From Betaproteobacteria bacterium (lineage in GTDB: Bacteria > Pseudomonadota > Gammaproteobacteria > Burkholderiales > SHXO01): a stretch of 64,000 nucleotides of DNA. The notes beneath the pieces were generated by a model that saw only the letters and a program-made list of their open reading frames with translations, had not been told where the DNA came from and searched no databases. The position numbers were made by a program, and so were the translations under genes. The DNA lies in NCBI GenBank assembly GCA_025356655.1, contig JANXRW010000142.1, positions 1 through 64,000 on the forward strand. The letters are read 5' to 3'. Positions 32,315 through 41,719 of this stretch are shown piece after piece (position 1 is the first letter of the stretch; each line of letters starts with the position of its first letter).

Positions 32315-33520
32315 TTGCCCGCCTTTAATTACAAGGCCATCGACCGGGGCGGGCGCCAAGCTCGCGGTCGCCTGGACGCAGCTAACGAGGTGGATCTCGA
32401 ATTGCGCCTCAAGCGCATGGGGCTGGACCTGATCACCTTCCGCGTGCTCTCAGATCGGCGGCGTGCGCTGGGCCGCAGTACCGTCACCCGACTGGACCTG
32501 ATCGCATTTTGCTTCGACGTGGAGCAAATCTCGCGCGCCGGCATACCCCTGGTCGAAGGCATACGGGACCTGCGCTCGAGCGTGGAGAACCCGCGGTTCC
32601 GGGAAATTCTCTCCTCGGTCGTGGAGGACATCGAGGGCGGGAAGAGCCTGTCCCAGGCGCTCGGCAGCTTCCCGCTGGTGTTCTCGCCCGTGTTCGTGAG
32701 CCTGGTGCGCGCCGGGGAGCAGGCAGGACGATTGGCCGAGGTGTTCACCAGCCTCGGCGCGACGCTAAAGTGGCAGGATGAAATGGTGTCGCGTGCCCGG
32801 CAACTTATGGTGTATCCCCTGCTGCTGCTCGCGGTCGTGGTCGCCGTGGCGCTTTTTCTTCTGCTGTTCCTCGTCCCGCAGGTAGTTACACTGCTGAAGA
32901 ACCTCGGGCTGCAGTTGCCGCTGCAAACGCGCATCCTGCTGGCCATCTCCGAATTCCTGCGCGAGGACTGGTTCCTCGTGCTACCCGTCCCGGTAGCCCT
33001 CGCGGGGGCTACTTCCTGGTTCGTGTCCGCGACCCCCCGGGGCGGCTACCTGTTCGACTACTGGAAGCTGCGCCTGCCGCTGGTAGGGCCCGTCCTGCAC
33101 AAAATCATCGTCGCCCGCTTCGCAAACTTTTTTGCGCTCATGTACGAATCGGGAATCACGATCCTCGATGCACTTAAGACCAGCGAGGGGATTGCGGGCA
33201 ACCGCGTGGTGGCCGAGGCACTCCAGCGTGCGGGACAGCAGATCAGCGCGGGGGAGAGCTTCAGCGATGCACTTCAGAACACCGGCCTCTTTCCGCCGCT
33301 GGTAGTGCGCATGGTGCGCGTTGGCGAGACCACAGGAGCCCTCGACCGGGCACTGCTCAACGTCACTTACTTCTACAACCGCGATGTACGCGAATCCGTG
33401 GACAAGGCTCTGCAATTGCTTGGCCCTGCCATGACGCTTATCCTCGGCGGCATGCTCGCGCTCATCATGTTCGCTATCCTGGCCCCCATCTACGAGGTCA
33501 TCGGCAAGATCCGGTTCTAA
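32315..33520 (+). CDS. mshG: pilus assembly inner-membrane platform protein MshG (GspF family)
   Basis: Polytopic GspF-type platform that couples the extension ATPase to pilin assembly. The family N-terminus PAFNYKAIDRGGR is clear, and two GspF domains follow (about 70-190 and 270-390), each ending in membrane helices. There is no ATG at the homologous start; TTG 32315, 24 nt after the mshE stop, is the only standard codon nearby (401 residues), without a clear SD. The track ORF that begins at 31952 is mostly a shadow over mshE. Confidence 0.92.
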   Translation: MPAFNYKAIDRGGRQARGRLDAANEVDLELRLKRMGLDLITFRVLSDRRRALGRSTVTRLDLIAFCFDVEQISRAGIPLVEGIRDLRSSVENPRFREILSSVVEDIEGGKSLSQALGSFPLVFSPVFVSLVRAGEQAGRLAEVFTSLGATLKWQDEMVSRARQLMVYPLLLLAVVVAVALFLLLFLVPQVVTLLKNLGLQLPLQTRILLAISEFLREDWFLVLPVPVALAGATSWFVSATPRGGYLFDYWKLRLPLVGPVLHKIIVARFANFFALMYESGITILDALKTSEGIAGNRVVAEALQRAGQQISAGESFSDALQNTGLFPPLVVRMVRVGETTGALDRALLNVTYFYNRDVRESVDKALQLLGPAMTLILGGMLALIMFAILAPIYEVIGKIRF

Positions 33521-33525
33521 TCCCC

Positions 33526-35064
33526 ATGGCACGAAAGCTCCTGCTCTGTCTGTCCACCTTCAACGTCACCGCGGCCTTGGCCCGCGGACGGCGCGTGGGG
33601 CCGTGCACGGAGTTCGAGGATGATGAGGAAGGACACACGGCCTTCCACGCCTACCTGCGGCGCCTGTCCGGAGTCCCGGTCTACCTCATGGTCGACACGG
33701 TGGACGAGGATTACCGCCTGGAGACGCTCCCCCATGCCTCCGGCCGTGACCGGCGTGACCTCCTCGAGCGCAAGCTGCGGCAGATCTACCGCAACAGTTC
33801 TTTCGTCGGCGCCGCTCTGCAGTCACGCGAAACTGAGCGCAGGCGGGATGACCGGTACCTGCTGGCGGCAGTGACCAACGCCGAAATCTTCGACCCCTGG
33901 TTACGCCACATCAACAGCCAGCGGCTTCCGGTGGCCGGGGTGTTCCCGCTGCCGCTGGTGAGCCTGGGCTTGATCAAGTTACTGGATCTGCGCGAGCGCA
34001 ACGTGCTGTTGGTATCAAGCCACTCCGCGGGCGTGCGGCAGACCTTTATCCGTGACCAACGGTTCCGCATCAGCCGTCTCACGCCGGTACGACTCGGGGA
34101 TGCCGCGTCGAGCGGGGAGTCCTACGCCGAGGAGGTTAAAAACACGCGGATGTACCTGGACGCCCTGAACATCACCCATGTGGATGACCAGATCCAGGTC
34201 CTGGTGCTCGATCAGGATGGGTCCTTAGGAGGACTCGCCGAAGCGATCGAGACCAGTCGGCGCAATCTCACCTGTCGTTACCTGGGCCCGTCGCAACTGG
34301 TTGCATTGGCGGGACTCACCAGCAACGCTCTGCAGCAGAGCAGGGACGCGCTGCACTTGCTCCTGCTGGCACGCCGAGCGCCGAGCTTTAACATCGCGCC
34401 CGCTAACCTTTTGGTGGGCTTCGAGCACTACCGCGCACGCGGCCTCATCCATGCCGCGTGCGCCCTCGCACTGCTGTTGACTTCGGCCTGGACCGGCGTG
34501 CAGGTCTGGCGGGCAGCGGCACTGACCGAGGAGGCGGGCGAAGTGGCGGGTAACACGGCGCACCAGCAGGCTTTGTATCAGGAAATCACACGCAGCTTTC
34601 CCCCGGCCCCAACCAGCGCAGAGCCATTGCGGCAGACCGTGGAGGTCGCCGAGCGCATAGAATCCCTGGCCCGCACGCCGGAACAGGTCTTCCAGATCGT
34701 GAGCCAAGCGCTGGAGCGCAGCCCGGCCATCGCACTGCAGGGGCTTCTGTGGCGCCGCGCCGCACCGGCGGCGGCGGGCAGCGAGGGCGCACCGGACCCG
34801 ACTGGGCCGTTTCCGGGGCAATGGGCCACGCTTCAGCTGGAACTCCGGGGCTATACCGGGGGTTACCGCGGCGCGCTGGGCAGCATCGATCAGTTCGTCG
34901 CGGAATTGGCCCGAAGCGAAGCGGTGGCCGAAGCCAAAGCATCGCGGTTGCCGCTCAACCTGAACCCGTCCGGGACGCTGTCCGGCAGCACGGCAAGCGC
35001 CCGCCAGGAGCAGCCCAAGACGGCACAATTCGAAGTGCAGTTGCTGCTAAAACCAGGAGTCTGA
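33526..35064 (+). CDS. GspL/MshI-like bitopic pilus biogenesis protein
   Basis: The 512-residue protein has a cytoplasmic N-terminal half (1-300) consistent with the RNase H/actin-like fold of GspL/PilM. One membrane helix lies at about 306-325 (LIHAACALALLLTSAWTGV). A periplasmic C-terminal domain with coiled-coil segments and a low-complexity tail follows. In MSHA systems MshI holds this place, followed by MshJ- and MshK-like proteins as here. Assignment rests on architecture and order more than on sharp motifs. Confidence 0.75.
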   Translation: MARKLLLCLSTFNVTAALARGRRVGPCTEFEDDEEGHTAFHAYLRRLSGVPVYLMVDTVDEDYRLETLPHASGRDRRDLLERKLRQIYRNSSFVGAALQSRETERRRDDRYLLAAVTNAEIFDPWLRHINSQRLPVAGVFPLPLVSLGLIKLLDLRERNVLLVSSHSAGVRQTFIRDQRFRISRLTPVRLGDAASSGESYAEEVKNTRMYLDALNITHVDDQIQVLVLDQDGSLGGLAEAIETSRRNLTCRYLGPSQLVALAGLTSNALQQSRDALHLLLLARRAPSFNIAPANLLVGFEHYRARGLIHAACALALLLTSAWTGVQVWRAAALTEEAGEVAGNTAHQQALYQEITRSFPPAPTSAEPLRQTVEVAERIESLARTPEQVFQIVSQALERSPAIALQGLLWRRAAPAAAGSEGAPDPTGPFPGQWATLQLELRGYTGGYRGALGSIDQFVAELARSEAVAEAKASRLPLNLNPSGTLSGSTASARQEQPKTAQFEVQLLLKPGV

Positions 35065-35069
35065 CGCGC

Positions 35070-35690
35070 GTGCGCCTTCGCTTGACCGACCTGAGCGCCC
35101 TGTCCCGGCCCCTTTTCCTACTCCTCGGGGTGCTGGTGCTTTGCTCGGTGTTGGTGCGCTACGGCAACGCACGTGTCGAGCACGCCCGAGCGGACCTGGC
35201 TGCGCAGGAGACCGCCCTCGGCAACGCGCGGCAGCGCGTGCAGCGCTCGGATGAGGAAAAACAGACGATCCTCCACTCGGTGGACGCTTATCGCACGCTG
35301 GAGCGCCGCGGCCTGGTGGGCACTGAACAGCGCATCAGCTGGCTCGACGCGCTACGCGCGGCGAATCAGGAAGCCGAACTCTTCGGCGTGGATTACGAAC
35401 TCGCCGCCCAGCAACCCTATGCCTATGCGGCGCGCGTTCAGGCCGGCTCGCTCAAAGTCGACCAGTCGGTGATGCGGCTGCGTTTCGGGTTGCTGCACGA
35501 GGAGGACCTTCTGCGATTCTTCAAGGCCCTGGGCGCGGAGCAGGCTGGCGCTTTTTCGTTAAGCGAATGCGCGTTGCAGCGTCTGATCAGTGACGTATCC
35601 AAACCCGCCAACCAGCCCACTTTGCGGGCGGAATGCAGCCTCGCCTGGATCACCATTCGGACCCCGCCTGGCCCGGAGAAGCGGCCATGA
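35070..35690 (+). CDS. MshJ/GspM-like membrane protein
   Basis: The frame that the track opens at 34749 is only believable from GTG 35070, which has AGGAG upstream (35056-35060). The resulting 206-residue protein has one membrane helix (about 11-30), a coiled coil (35-70) and a PilO/GspM-like periplasmic domain. It starts just after the MshI-like gene and overlaps the next gene by 4 nt. Size and architecture fit MshJ; sequence identity is not obvious to me. Confidence 0.7.
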   Translation: MRLRLTDLSALSRPLFLLLGVLVLCSVLVRYGNARVEHARADLAAQETALGNARQRVQRSDEEKQTILHSVDAYRTLERRGLVGTEQRISWLDALRAANQEAELFGVDYELAAQQPYAYAARVQAGSLKVDQSVMRLRFGLLHEEDLLRFFKALGAEQAGAFSLSECALQRLISDVSKPANQPTLRAECSLAWITIRTPPGPEKRP

Positions 35691-36199
35691 GGGCGGCTTG
35701 CCTCGCCCTCCTTCTGCTCGTCTGGGTCGCCCTGGCCGGTGCGCAGGAACTCAAAGGACGCCTGTTCTTCACGCCCACGGAACGAGCGGCACTGGAGAAC
35801 GCCCGGCGCAACAAGATCAAAGCCGAGGAATTGGCCGCCGCAGCGGCGAGTAAGCCCCGGGTAGCGCCGGCGCGTGATGTCACCATCAACGGCATGGTTC
35901 GCCGGTCCGATGGCGAGAGCGTCGTTTGGGTCAACGGCAAGCCGCTGCAGGGACGCTCAGAGGACGGACTGAGCGTCGTGCCCGCCCGGACCCACCCCGG
36001 GAGCGTCATCGTGCACCTGCCCCAAGGCGGCCCCCCGGTGGAGTTGAAGGTGGGCCAGAACGTGGACGTGAGCAGCGGCACCATCAGCGACAGCTTCGGC
36101 CGTGCGCGCTCGGCGCGGGGCCCAACACCGCCGCTCCAGGCGACACCAACTCTGCCACCGGGCGCAACCTCCGAAGTGACTCCGGTGGCAAAGCCGTGA
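35687..36199 (+). CDS. MshK-like secreted pilus assembly protein
   Basis: From ATG 35687 (ATGA overlap) it has 170 residues, with a signal peptide cleaved near LAGAQ. The segment TINGMVRRSDGESVVWVNGK, followed by VELKVGQNVDVSSG, is the pattern of MshK/PilP/GspC-homology modules that stabilise or contact the secretin. The C-terminus is Pro/Thr-rich. The track start at 35633 lies in the preceding gene and is rejected. Confidence 0.75.
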   Translation: MRAACLALLLLVWVALAGAQELKGRLFFTPTERAALENARRNKIKAEELAAAAASKPRVAPARDVTINGMVRRSDGESVVWVNGKPLQGRSEDGLSVVPARTHPGSVIVHLPQGGPPVELKVGQNVDVSSGTISDSFGRARSARGPTPPLQATPTLPPGATSEVTPVAKP

Positions 36200-37617
36200 T
36201 CGGCCGACCGGACCGGTGCGGGGGCTACATCACCGCAGCGCTGCTGTCCGTTCTCGCAACGGTCGTGGTGGCCGGACTGCTCACCACCGCCCGATTGCGC
36301 GACGGGGATCTGGAGCGCCGCAGCGCCACCAGAGAAGCTCTGGCGCAGGCCAAGCGAGCGCTGCTTGCCTACGCCGCCTCGGGTCCGCACCCGCCCGGCG
36401 TGCTGTTGGGTAGCCTGCCCTGCCCGGACCTCCGCAACGACGGCTACGCGCCCGGGGTCTGCGCGGAAGCCGTGCGCCGCCTCGGGCGACTGCCCTGGCG
36501 CACCTTGGGGCTTCCGGACCTACGTGACGCGGACGGCGAGCGACTCTGGTATGCCGTTTCGGGCCGCTTTGTGGAAACGCTGGCCCAATCGCCGTGCCCG
36601 CTGCCGGGCAGCGCCGCCTGTCTCAACAGCGACACGCCGGGCGCCATCACCGTCCGCGAAAGCCAGGCAGCGGGTCTCGCCACCGGCAGCAATGCCGCCA
36701 TTGCGGTGGTGCTTTCGCCGGGTGCGGCGCTCACGCGCCAGGGCGCCGCCAGCCCGCAAGACCGTGGCTGCAGAAGAGGGCTGGCGGCGGACGCGCAGTG
36801 CCTGGGCTCCGGCATCTGCTCCGGCGCCAACCTCTTGGTCGCGGGCCGGCCCGACTATCAGCAAACGGCGCGGTGCGATCCCGCCAACTATCTGGACGTT
36901 GTGGGTCCGCCGGTGCTTAACGTTGCCGGCAATCCTGGTGCACAAGAGGACAATGTCGGTTTCCAGGACTTCTCGGCGACCGACGGCCTTTTGCTGGGCC
37001 CCGTTTTGGACGCCAACCGCGTTCCCGTGCTCAACGACACCGGGCTGCTGGTGGAGCGCGGCGATCTCTTTCCGCCGCTCGAACGCCGAGTCGGCGCAGA
37101 CGTGCTGCGCTGCCTAGTACGCTATGGGGCTGCCAACGGCGGCCATTACCCCTGGACAGCGGCACCCGACAGCTATGATCCGACGGTCGGCCCCACCCCC
37201 ATGGTCCCCGGCAACAGCTTTGGGCGCGTGCCGGACGAATCCACCCTCGCGGGACTGGCTGCCCAGGGCATGAGCAGCACTTGGCCGGGCGGATGCCCGC
37301 TTGCCGGTTCACCGGTTTGGTGGACCCACTGGCGCGAATTGGTTTTCTTCGCCACCGCACCCGCCTTTGCTCCGGGCGGACCTGCCGTCGACTGCAGCGC
37401 CGGCTGCTTCCGCGTGGGCTGGCCCACGGCGCCAGCCAGCTCCCGTCTGGTCGTTTTGGTGGCGGGTGGCGCGCTACCGGGCACGCCAACCCCACAGCTG
37501 CATCGGTCGAACGCCACGCCAACGAACTACCTGGAGGGCAGCGACCTGAGCGGCGCCCCCTACTTCATCACCGCACGAGCCTCGAGCACTTTCAACGATG
37601 TGGTCCTGGCGCACTAG
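36196..37617 (+). CDS. large minor prepilin-like protein without canonical cleavage motif
   Basis: Starting at GTG 36196 (GTGA overlap), this 473-residue protein has an N-terminal hydrophobic helix after CGGYITAALLSV, resembling a prepilin helix. It lacks the usual GFTLxE sequence and Glu5. The body shares the pattern LPCP...LPWRTLGLPDLRD...LRYAVS-type (here LWYAVSG) with the next gene, so the two are distant paralogues. Many Cys residues suggest disulfides. It is probably a minor pilin or tip protein; processing by prepilin peptidase is uncertain. Confidence 0.65.
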   Translation: MIGRPDRCGGYITAALLSVLATVVVAGLLTTARLRDGDLERRSATREALAQAKRALLAYAASGPHPPGVLLGSLPCPDLRNDGYAPGVCAEAVRRLGRLPWRTLGLPDLRDADGERLWYAVSGRFVETLAQSPCPLPGSAACLNSDTPGAITVRESQAAGLATGSNAAIAVVLSPGAALTRQGAASPQDRGCRRGLAADAQCLGSGICSGANLLVAGRPDYQQTARCDPANYLDVVGPPVLNVAGNPGAQEDNVGFQDFSATDGLLLGPVLDANRVPVLNDTGLLVERGDLFPPLERRVGADVLRCLVRYGAANGGHYPWTAAPDSYDPTVGPTPMVPGNSFGRVPDESTLAGLAAQGMSSTWPGGCPLAGSPVWWTHWRELVFFATAPAFAPGGPAVDCSAGCFRVGWPTAPASSRLVVLVAGGALPGTPTPQLHRSNATPTNYLEGSDLSGAPYFITARASSTFNDVVLAH

Positions 37618-38437
37618 CGGCAGGGGCGGCCCGCAGGGCTTCACCCTGATCGAACTGGCTGTCGTCCTGCTCGTCATCACGCTACTGCTGGGCACCCTCC
37701 TCGTGCCGCTGTCCAAGCAGGTCGAGCAGCGCAGCATTCGCCTGACGGCGCAGCGGCTTCAGGACGCCCAGGAGGCACTGCTCGGGTTCGCCATGGCTAA
37801 CGGGCGTTTCCCCTGTCCGGCGGCGGCGGGCGGCACCGGCACGGAGGCCTTCGCGGCGCTTACCGGCAACGCTACAAACGGCAAATGCGCGGCCTTCAGT
37901 GGGTTCCTGCCGGGGGTAACCCTGGGACTGGCGAACGTCGACGGCCAGGGTTACGCACTCGACGGGTGGGAAACCAGCACCAACCGGCTTCGCTACGCGG
38001 TGTCGGGTGCCACCGTGAATGGCGTGGCAAACGTCTTCACCAGTTTCCCCGCGGGGGGGCCAGGGATGCGTGTAGCAGGTATTAGCGCGCTCTCCAGCGC
38101 CGTGCAGGCCTTCCTGTCGGTCTGCGCCAGCGGCGTCGGCATCATCCCCGGCGCTCCTCCGACCTGCGGCGCCCTGGGAAGTGCCAACGCGCTGGCGGAC
38201 GGCACTGCCGTGGTGGTCATCTACTCCCTGGGCGCCAACGGCTTTCTCACCGCTGGCAAGGTCGCGCCCCTCAACGCCGACGAGCAGGTGAACTTCGCCG
38301 CAGCCGGCGCCTTCGTCAGCCGGACCGCTTCGGGCCAGGTCCAGGGCAACGCAGCGGCGGAGTTCGATGACCTGGTGGCTTGGATCGCACTCCCCACCGT
38401 GGTGAGCCGCTTGGTGGCTGCAGGTCAGTTGCCGTGA
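37598..38437 (+). CDS. type IV prepilin-like minor pilin
   Basis: The 279-residue protein has a textbook class III signal: basic leader, G|FTLIELAVVLLVI, Glu5 present. The body carries RFPCPAAAG, GVTLGLANVDGQGY and LRYAVSG, shared in pattern with the preceding gene, plus several cysteines. It overlaps the preceding gene by 20 nt, and its 3' end overlaps the opposite-strand kinase by 13 nt. Likely a minor pilin of the MSHA-like pilus. Confidence 0.85.
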   Translation: MWSWRTSGRGGPQGFTLIELAVVLLVITLLLGTLLVPLSKQVEQRSIRLTAQRLQDAQEALLGFAMANGRFPCPAAAGGTGTEAFAALTGNATNGKCAAFSGFLPGVTLGLANVDGQGYALDGWETSTNRLRYAVSGATVNGVANVFTSFPAGGPGMRVAGISALSSAVQAFLSVCASGVGIIPGAPPTCGALGSANALADGTAVVVIYSLGANGFLTAGKVAPLNADEQVNFAAAGAFVSRTASGQVQGNAAAEFDDLVAWIALPTVVSRLVAAGQLP

Positions 38438-40116
38438 GAAGGGTCCGGGGCGAGCCGGAAGCACACAGCCCCTTGCCGATTCTGCGCAAGGCTCAGCCGG
38501 TAGCGCTGTCGGGCCGCCTGTCGGGCAGACTGGTAGAGGCCCACGCCCAATCCTGTCACCGAAGCCACCGGCGTGTTGAAGAGCCTGGCCGCCAACGTCC
38601 CGGCCAGCTGCTCGCCGCTATCTTCCACCTCCAGGGCCGCGGCGCCGTCCCAGTTCAGGCGTACGGTTACCCGCAAGTCAGCACTGACGTGGCGCTTGGC
38701 GAGTGCGTTCTGGATGAGGTTTCCGCCCACCGAATCGAAGAGTTCGCCGGGAAGTACAGCCCCCTCGGGCAAGGGGCTGAGCAGAAAGCTCACCGGATCA
38801 TGGGCATGGCGTACCCGCAATTCCTGCCACCATTCGATGGCCGGCCGCGGGTCGAGCCGTGCCGGGTCGCGCAACTCCAACTTGTCCAAGGTGATCTGCA
38901 ACCGGGCGGCAATCTGCGGCAGGTGACGGCGCACCAAACGCTGCCCAGCCGCAAGATCTTCCTCGCCGGCAGCCTCGACGGCCGCACAGAGCGAACGCAA
39001 GGACTGCAGCAGATTCTTTACGTCGTGCGTCAGTCGCGAGCCGGTCTCCGCGACCGCCCGCAGGTAGGCACCGTGGCGTTCCTCCACTTCCCGCCGCTTG
39101 GCGTCGTGGAATTCCGCCAGCAGCCGCGCCAGCAGGCGCAGGTGAACCAACAGCGCTGGGCCGGGAGCCCAGCGCGTGTGCAAGGTCAACGTGAGTTCGG
39201 GGTGATCGAAGGTCGTCGCATGAGCCGATTGTTGACCGGCCCTTCCGGGACCCGCCGGGGTGCGCCACTGCACGCCGCTTACGAAGGGGAGTTGTGCCAT
39301 CTCGCGGACCGCCTCGGCAAGGAAGGTCTCCGGTTCGCGCTCTTGATCAGCCAGGGTGGCCAGGCGGTGCATCCAGCGCTCGAAAGGGATGCCGATGCTG
39401 AGCACATAGCCGGTGAGGACCTGGCCCAGCCCAGCGAACCCGCCGCGCGGATCCCACAGCCAGCTAAAGCCCACGAGCAAGGCCGCTACCACCACGAGTG
39501 TCTGTGCCAAGGCCAGCGCGTAATCGCCATGGCTGACCTGGCGTATGGTGAAGGCACCGAGCATGAGCAACACCACCAGCAGGAACAGGGTGAGGCTCAG
39601 GAACAGATCCACCGACTCGCCCGGGGCGCGCAATCCACGCTCCTCTCGCACCAAAAAAATCCCCAACACCGGGAAGAGCATCCCGTAGCGCATGGCGCCC
39701 AGGAACAGGCCAGTAAACCCGCCGGGAACGTCGAAGAGCCGCGGCACGACCCAAAGCAGCAGGACCGTCAGCAGGTAAAGCGCGGCCAGCAGGGAGATGC
39801 GGCGGTGTCGCGGTCGGCTTATAGCGGTGACTTCTCCCCCGATGAGCGCGAAGAGGATGCAGATCCACAGCGCGAGCAGCCAGAGGCTGTCCCAGGCAAC
39901 CAGCAGCAGCGCCATGCCCAGCACCAGGACCACCTGACCAGGGTAGAGGCGCCGCTCGCCTCTCCACACCGGCTGCCACAGCAGGAAGCAGCCAAAGTGG
40001 AACAGCAGCGCGGCCTGCCCCAGGCGAGTCTGGGGCCCGACCGCAAGAGCGGCGTGGAGGCCGAGCAGGTTGAGCGCCAGCCAATCCTGCTGTCTCAGCG
40101 GCGGGGAGATCCTCAC
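38425..40116 (-). CDS. membrane histidine kinase (PrsK/NtrB-like H-box)
   Basis: The 563-residue sensor has about eight N-terminal membrane segments (residues 12-240) and a GAF-like region (250-330). The H-box TGSRLTHDVKNLLQSL has phosphoacceptor H364, and an HATPase domain follows with N-box GGNLIQNALAK, a degenerate G1 VEDSGEQL and G2 GLGVGLY. The HDxKN form occurs in kinases of sigma54-type regulators such as PrsK. It starts with GTG, lies opposite to all pilus genes, and is divergent from the ABC permease by 26 bp. The likely partner is the regulator at 24755. Confidence 0.88.
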   Translation of the reverse strand: MRISPPLRQQDWLALNLLGLHAALAVGPQTRLGQAALLFHFGCFLLWQPVWRGERRLYPGQVVLVLGMALLLVAWDSLWLLALWICILFALIGGEVTAISRPRHRRISLLAALYLLTVLLLWVVPRLFDVPGGFTGLFLGAMRYGMLFPVLGIFLVREERGLRAPGESVDLFLSLTLFLLVVLLMLGAFTIRQVSHGDYALALAQTLVVVAALLVGFSWLWDPRGGFAGLGQVLTGYVLSIGIPFERWMHRLATLADQEREPETFLAEAVREMAQLPFVSGVQWRTPAGPGRAGQQSAHATTFDHPELTLTLHTRWAPGPALLVHLRLLARLLAEFHDAKRREVEERHGAYLRAVAETGSRLTHDVKNLLQSLRSLCAAVEAAGEEDLAAGQRLVRRHLPQIAARLQITLDKLELRDPARLDPRPAIEWWQELRVRHAHDPVSFLLSPLPEGAVLPGELFDSVGGNLIQNALAKRHVSADLRVTVRLNWDGAAALEVEDSGEQLAGTLAARLFNTPVASVTGLGVGLYQSARQAARQRYRLSLAQNRQGAVCFRLAPDPSHGN

Positions 40117-40142
40117 CTCGGGGCGCGTCCGTGTGAGCCCCG

Positions 40143-40907
40143 ATGAACCGCGCCCTGGTGATCGCGCGATTCACCGCACTGGAATCCTGGCGCACCCGGC
40201 TCTACGTGGTACAAGCCTGTTTCCTCGGGGGGCTGCTGCTGGCTGCGGCGTTCCTCCGCGAGCTTGCCCTGATCGACGCACAGGCGATCGGGGCGGGGTT
40301 CCTTGCGGTCACCGTGCGCCTGGGCACCGTGTTTTTGCTCAGCCTGCACGTGGCGAGCGCGCTCGCGCGCGAGTTCAACGACCGCGGCACGGAATTTTTG
40401 TTGTCGCTGGATTCTCCGCGGGGCGGCTATTTCGCCGGCAAGCTCGGGGGCTTTCTGGTGGTGGCCGCGGGCATGGCGGCACTGGCCACCGCGGCACTCG
40501 CCACGGCGACGACGGGCCCGGGCCTTGCACCCTGGGGCTTGTCCCTTGCTCTGGAGCTTGCCCTGGTGGCAGCCGTGACGCTCTTTTGTGCGATTAGTTT
40601 TACCCAACTCGTTGCCACCTTGAGCTTCGTGTTCGGATTCTACCTGCTGGCCCGTGGCATCCGGGTAATGCAACTCATCAGCGCCGCGCCGCTCGCCGGC
40701 GGCGAACTACCGCAGCGCGCCGTCTCCCGCCTGGTGGAGTTTCTGGCGCTCCTGCTACCGGATCTCTCGGCGTTCTGCCGCACCAGTTGGCTTCTGGATG
40801 CCTCGCCTGCCTGGGGTGAACTGCCAACGCTGGCTACCCAAACCGCGGCTTACCTGGCCCTGCTCTGCGGCGCCGCGCTAGTGGACCTGTACCGGCGGGA
40901 GGTCTGA
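40143..40907 (+). CDS. ABC-2 type permease (PilI-like) of the pilus locus
   Basis: The 254-residue protein has six predicted membrane helices and an ABC-2-like cytoplasmic segment (ALAREFNDRGTEFLLSLDSPRG). It has no adjacent ATPase; the candidate is the one at 24012, at the other end of the locus. In Myxococcus, PilH (ATPase), PilI (permease) and PilG (membrane accessory) are needed for type IV pili, a close organisational parallel. It overlaps the next gene by 1 nt (TGATG). Confidence 0.82.
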   Translation: MNRALVIARFTALESWRTRLYVVQACFLGGLLLAAAFLRELALIDAQAIGAGFLAVTVRLGTVFLLSLHVASALAREFNDRGTEFLLSLDSPRGGYFAGKLGGFLVVAAGMAALATAALATATTGPGLAPWGLSLALELALVAAVTLFCAISFTQLVATLSFVFGFYLLARGIRVMQLISAAPLAGGELPQRAVSRLVEFLALLLPDLSAFCRTSWLLDASPAWGELPTLATQTAAYLALLCGAALVDLYRREV

Positions 40908-41710
40908 TGGTCGAACCCCGAACGCGAGCCCGCGTCCCCTGGATCGTCTGGACGCTGCTCGGCCTAGCAGTGCTGGTACAGGTCGGCTTGCGCGCCAGCC
41001 AGCCCGCGCCGGTGGCCCGGGCGAGTGCACTGGCGGCACCACCACGGCTCGCCTTCGCCCGGGCGGCAAGCCTTGGGGAGGAGCGCGTTCTCGGCCAATG
41101 GCTCGCCCTTTACCTTCAGGCCTTTGACAACCAGCCGGGTATCAGCGTGCCCTTCATGAGTCTGGATTACGCGCGCGTGGAGCTTTGGCTGGATCTTTTG
41201 CTTGCACTCGACCCGGCGGGGTCCTACCCGCTCCTCATGGCTGCCCACCTGTATGGACAAGTTCCCGATGCGACCCGCACCCGGCGCATGCTGGAGTTCA
41301 TTCACCGGCATTACCTAGTCGATCCGCCTGGGCGTTGGCGCTGGCTCGCCCACGCCGTGGTCATTGCCCGGCACCGGTTGCAGGACCCTCGGTTGGCGCT
41401 GCACTACGCGCAAAGCCTCGCCGAAGCCCCCGACGGGGCTCGGACGCCCGGCTGGGCGCGGCAAATGCACATTTTTTTGCATGAGGACCTGGGAGAGGCG
41501 GACACCGCCAAACTCCTGCTCGGAGGACTTCTCGCCAGCGGGACCTTGTCCGACCCAAAGGAAATCCACTTTCTCATGAGCCGCTTGCAGGCGCTTCAGG
41601 CTGTTGAGAATGGCGTCAAAAATCCGTCATCCCTGTCGACGGTCAGACGCTCACCGGGAGCGCCTGGGGCCCTTCAAGCGCCTATAGCCCCCCAAGCGCC
41701 GCTAAATTGA
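40907..41710 (+). CDS. membrane-anchored helical-repeat protein (PilG-like accessory)
   Basis: I do not recognise a named family with certainty. The 267 residues have one N-terminal membrane helix (about 11-28), then a mostly helical, TPR-like soluble domain (55-225) and a Pro-rich, low-complexity tail. It is coupled to the permease by TGATG and precedes the sigma54-controlled pilins. Size, topology and position are those of Myxococcus PilG, the third PilGHI component; that identity is inference. Confidence 0.6.
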   Translation: MVEPRTRARVPWIVWTLLGLAVLVQVGLRASQPAPVARASALAAPPRLAFARAASLGEERVLGQWLALYLQAFDNQPGISVPFMSLDYARVELWLDLLLALDPAGSYPLLMAAHLYGQVPDATRTRRMLEFIHRHYLVDPPGRWRWLAHAVVIARHRLQDPRLALHYAQSLAEAPDGARTPGWARQMHIFLHEDLGEADTAKLLLGGLLASGTLSDPKEIHFLMSRLQALQAVENGVKNPSSLSTVRRSPGAPGALQAPIAPQAPLN

Positions 41711-41719
41711 CAAGTTTGT

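Noticed and set aside
38380-40146. 588-residue plus-strand ORF
   Set aside because: It is antisense to the histidine kinase, which has an H-box, an ATPase domain and membrane helices. The plus product is Gln/Arg-rich and featureless.
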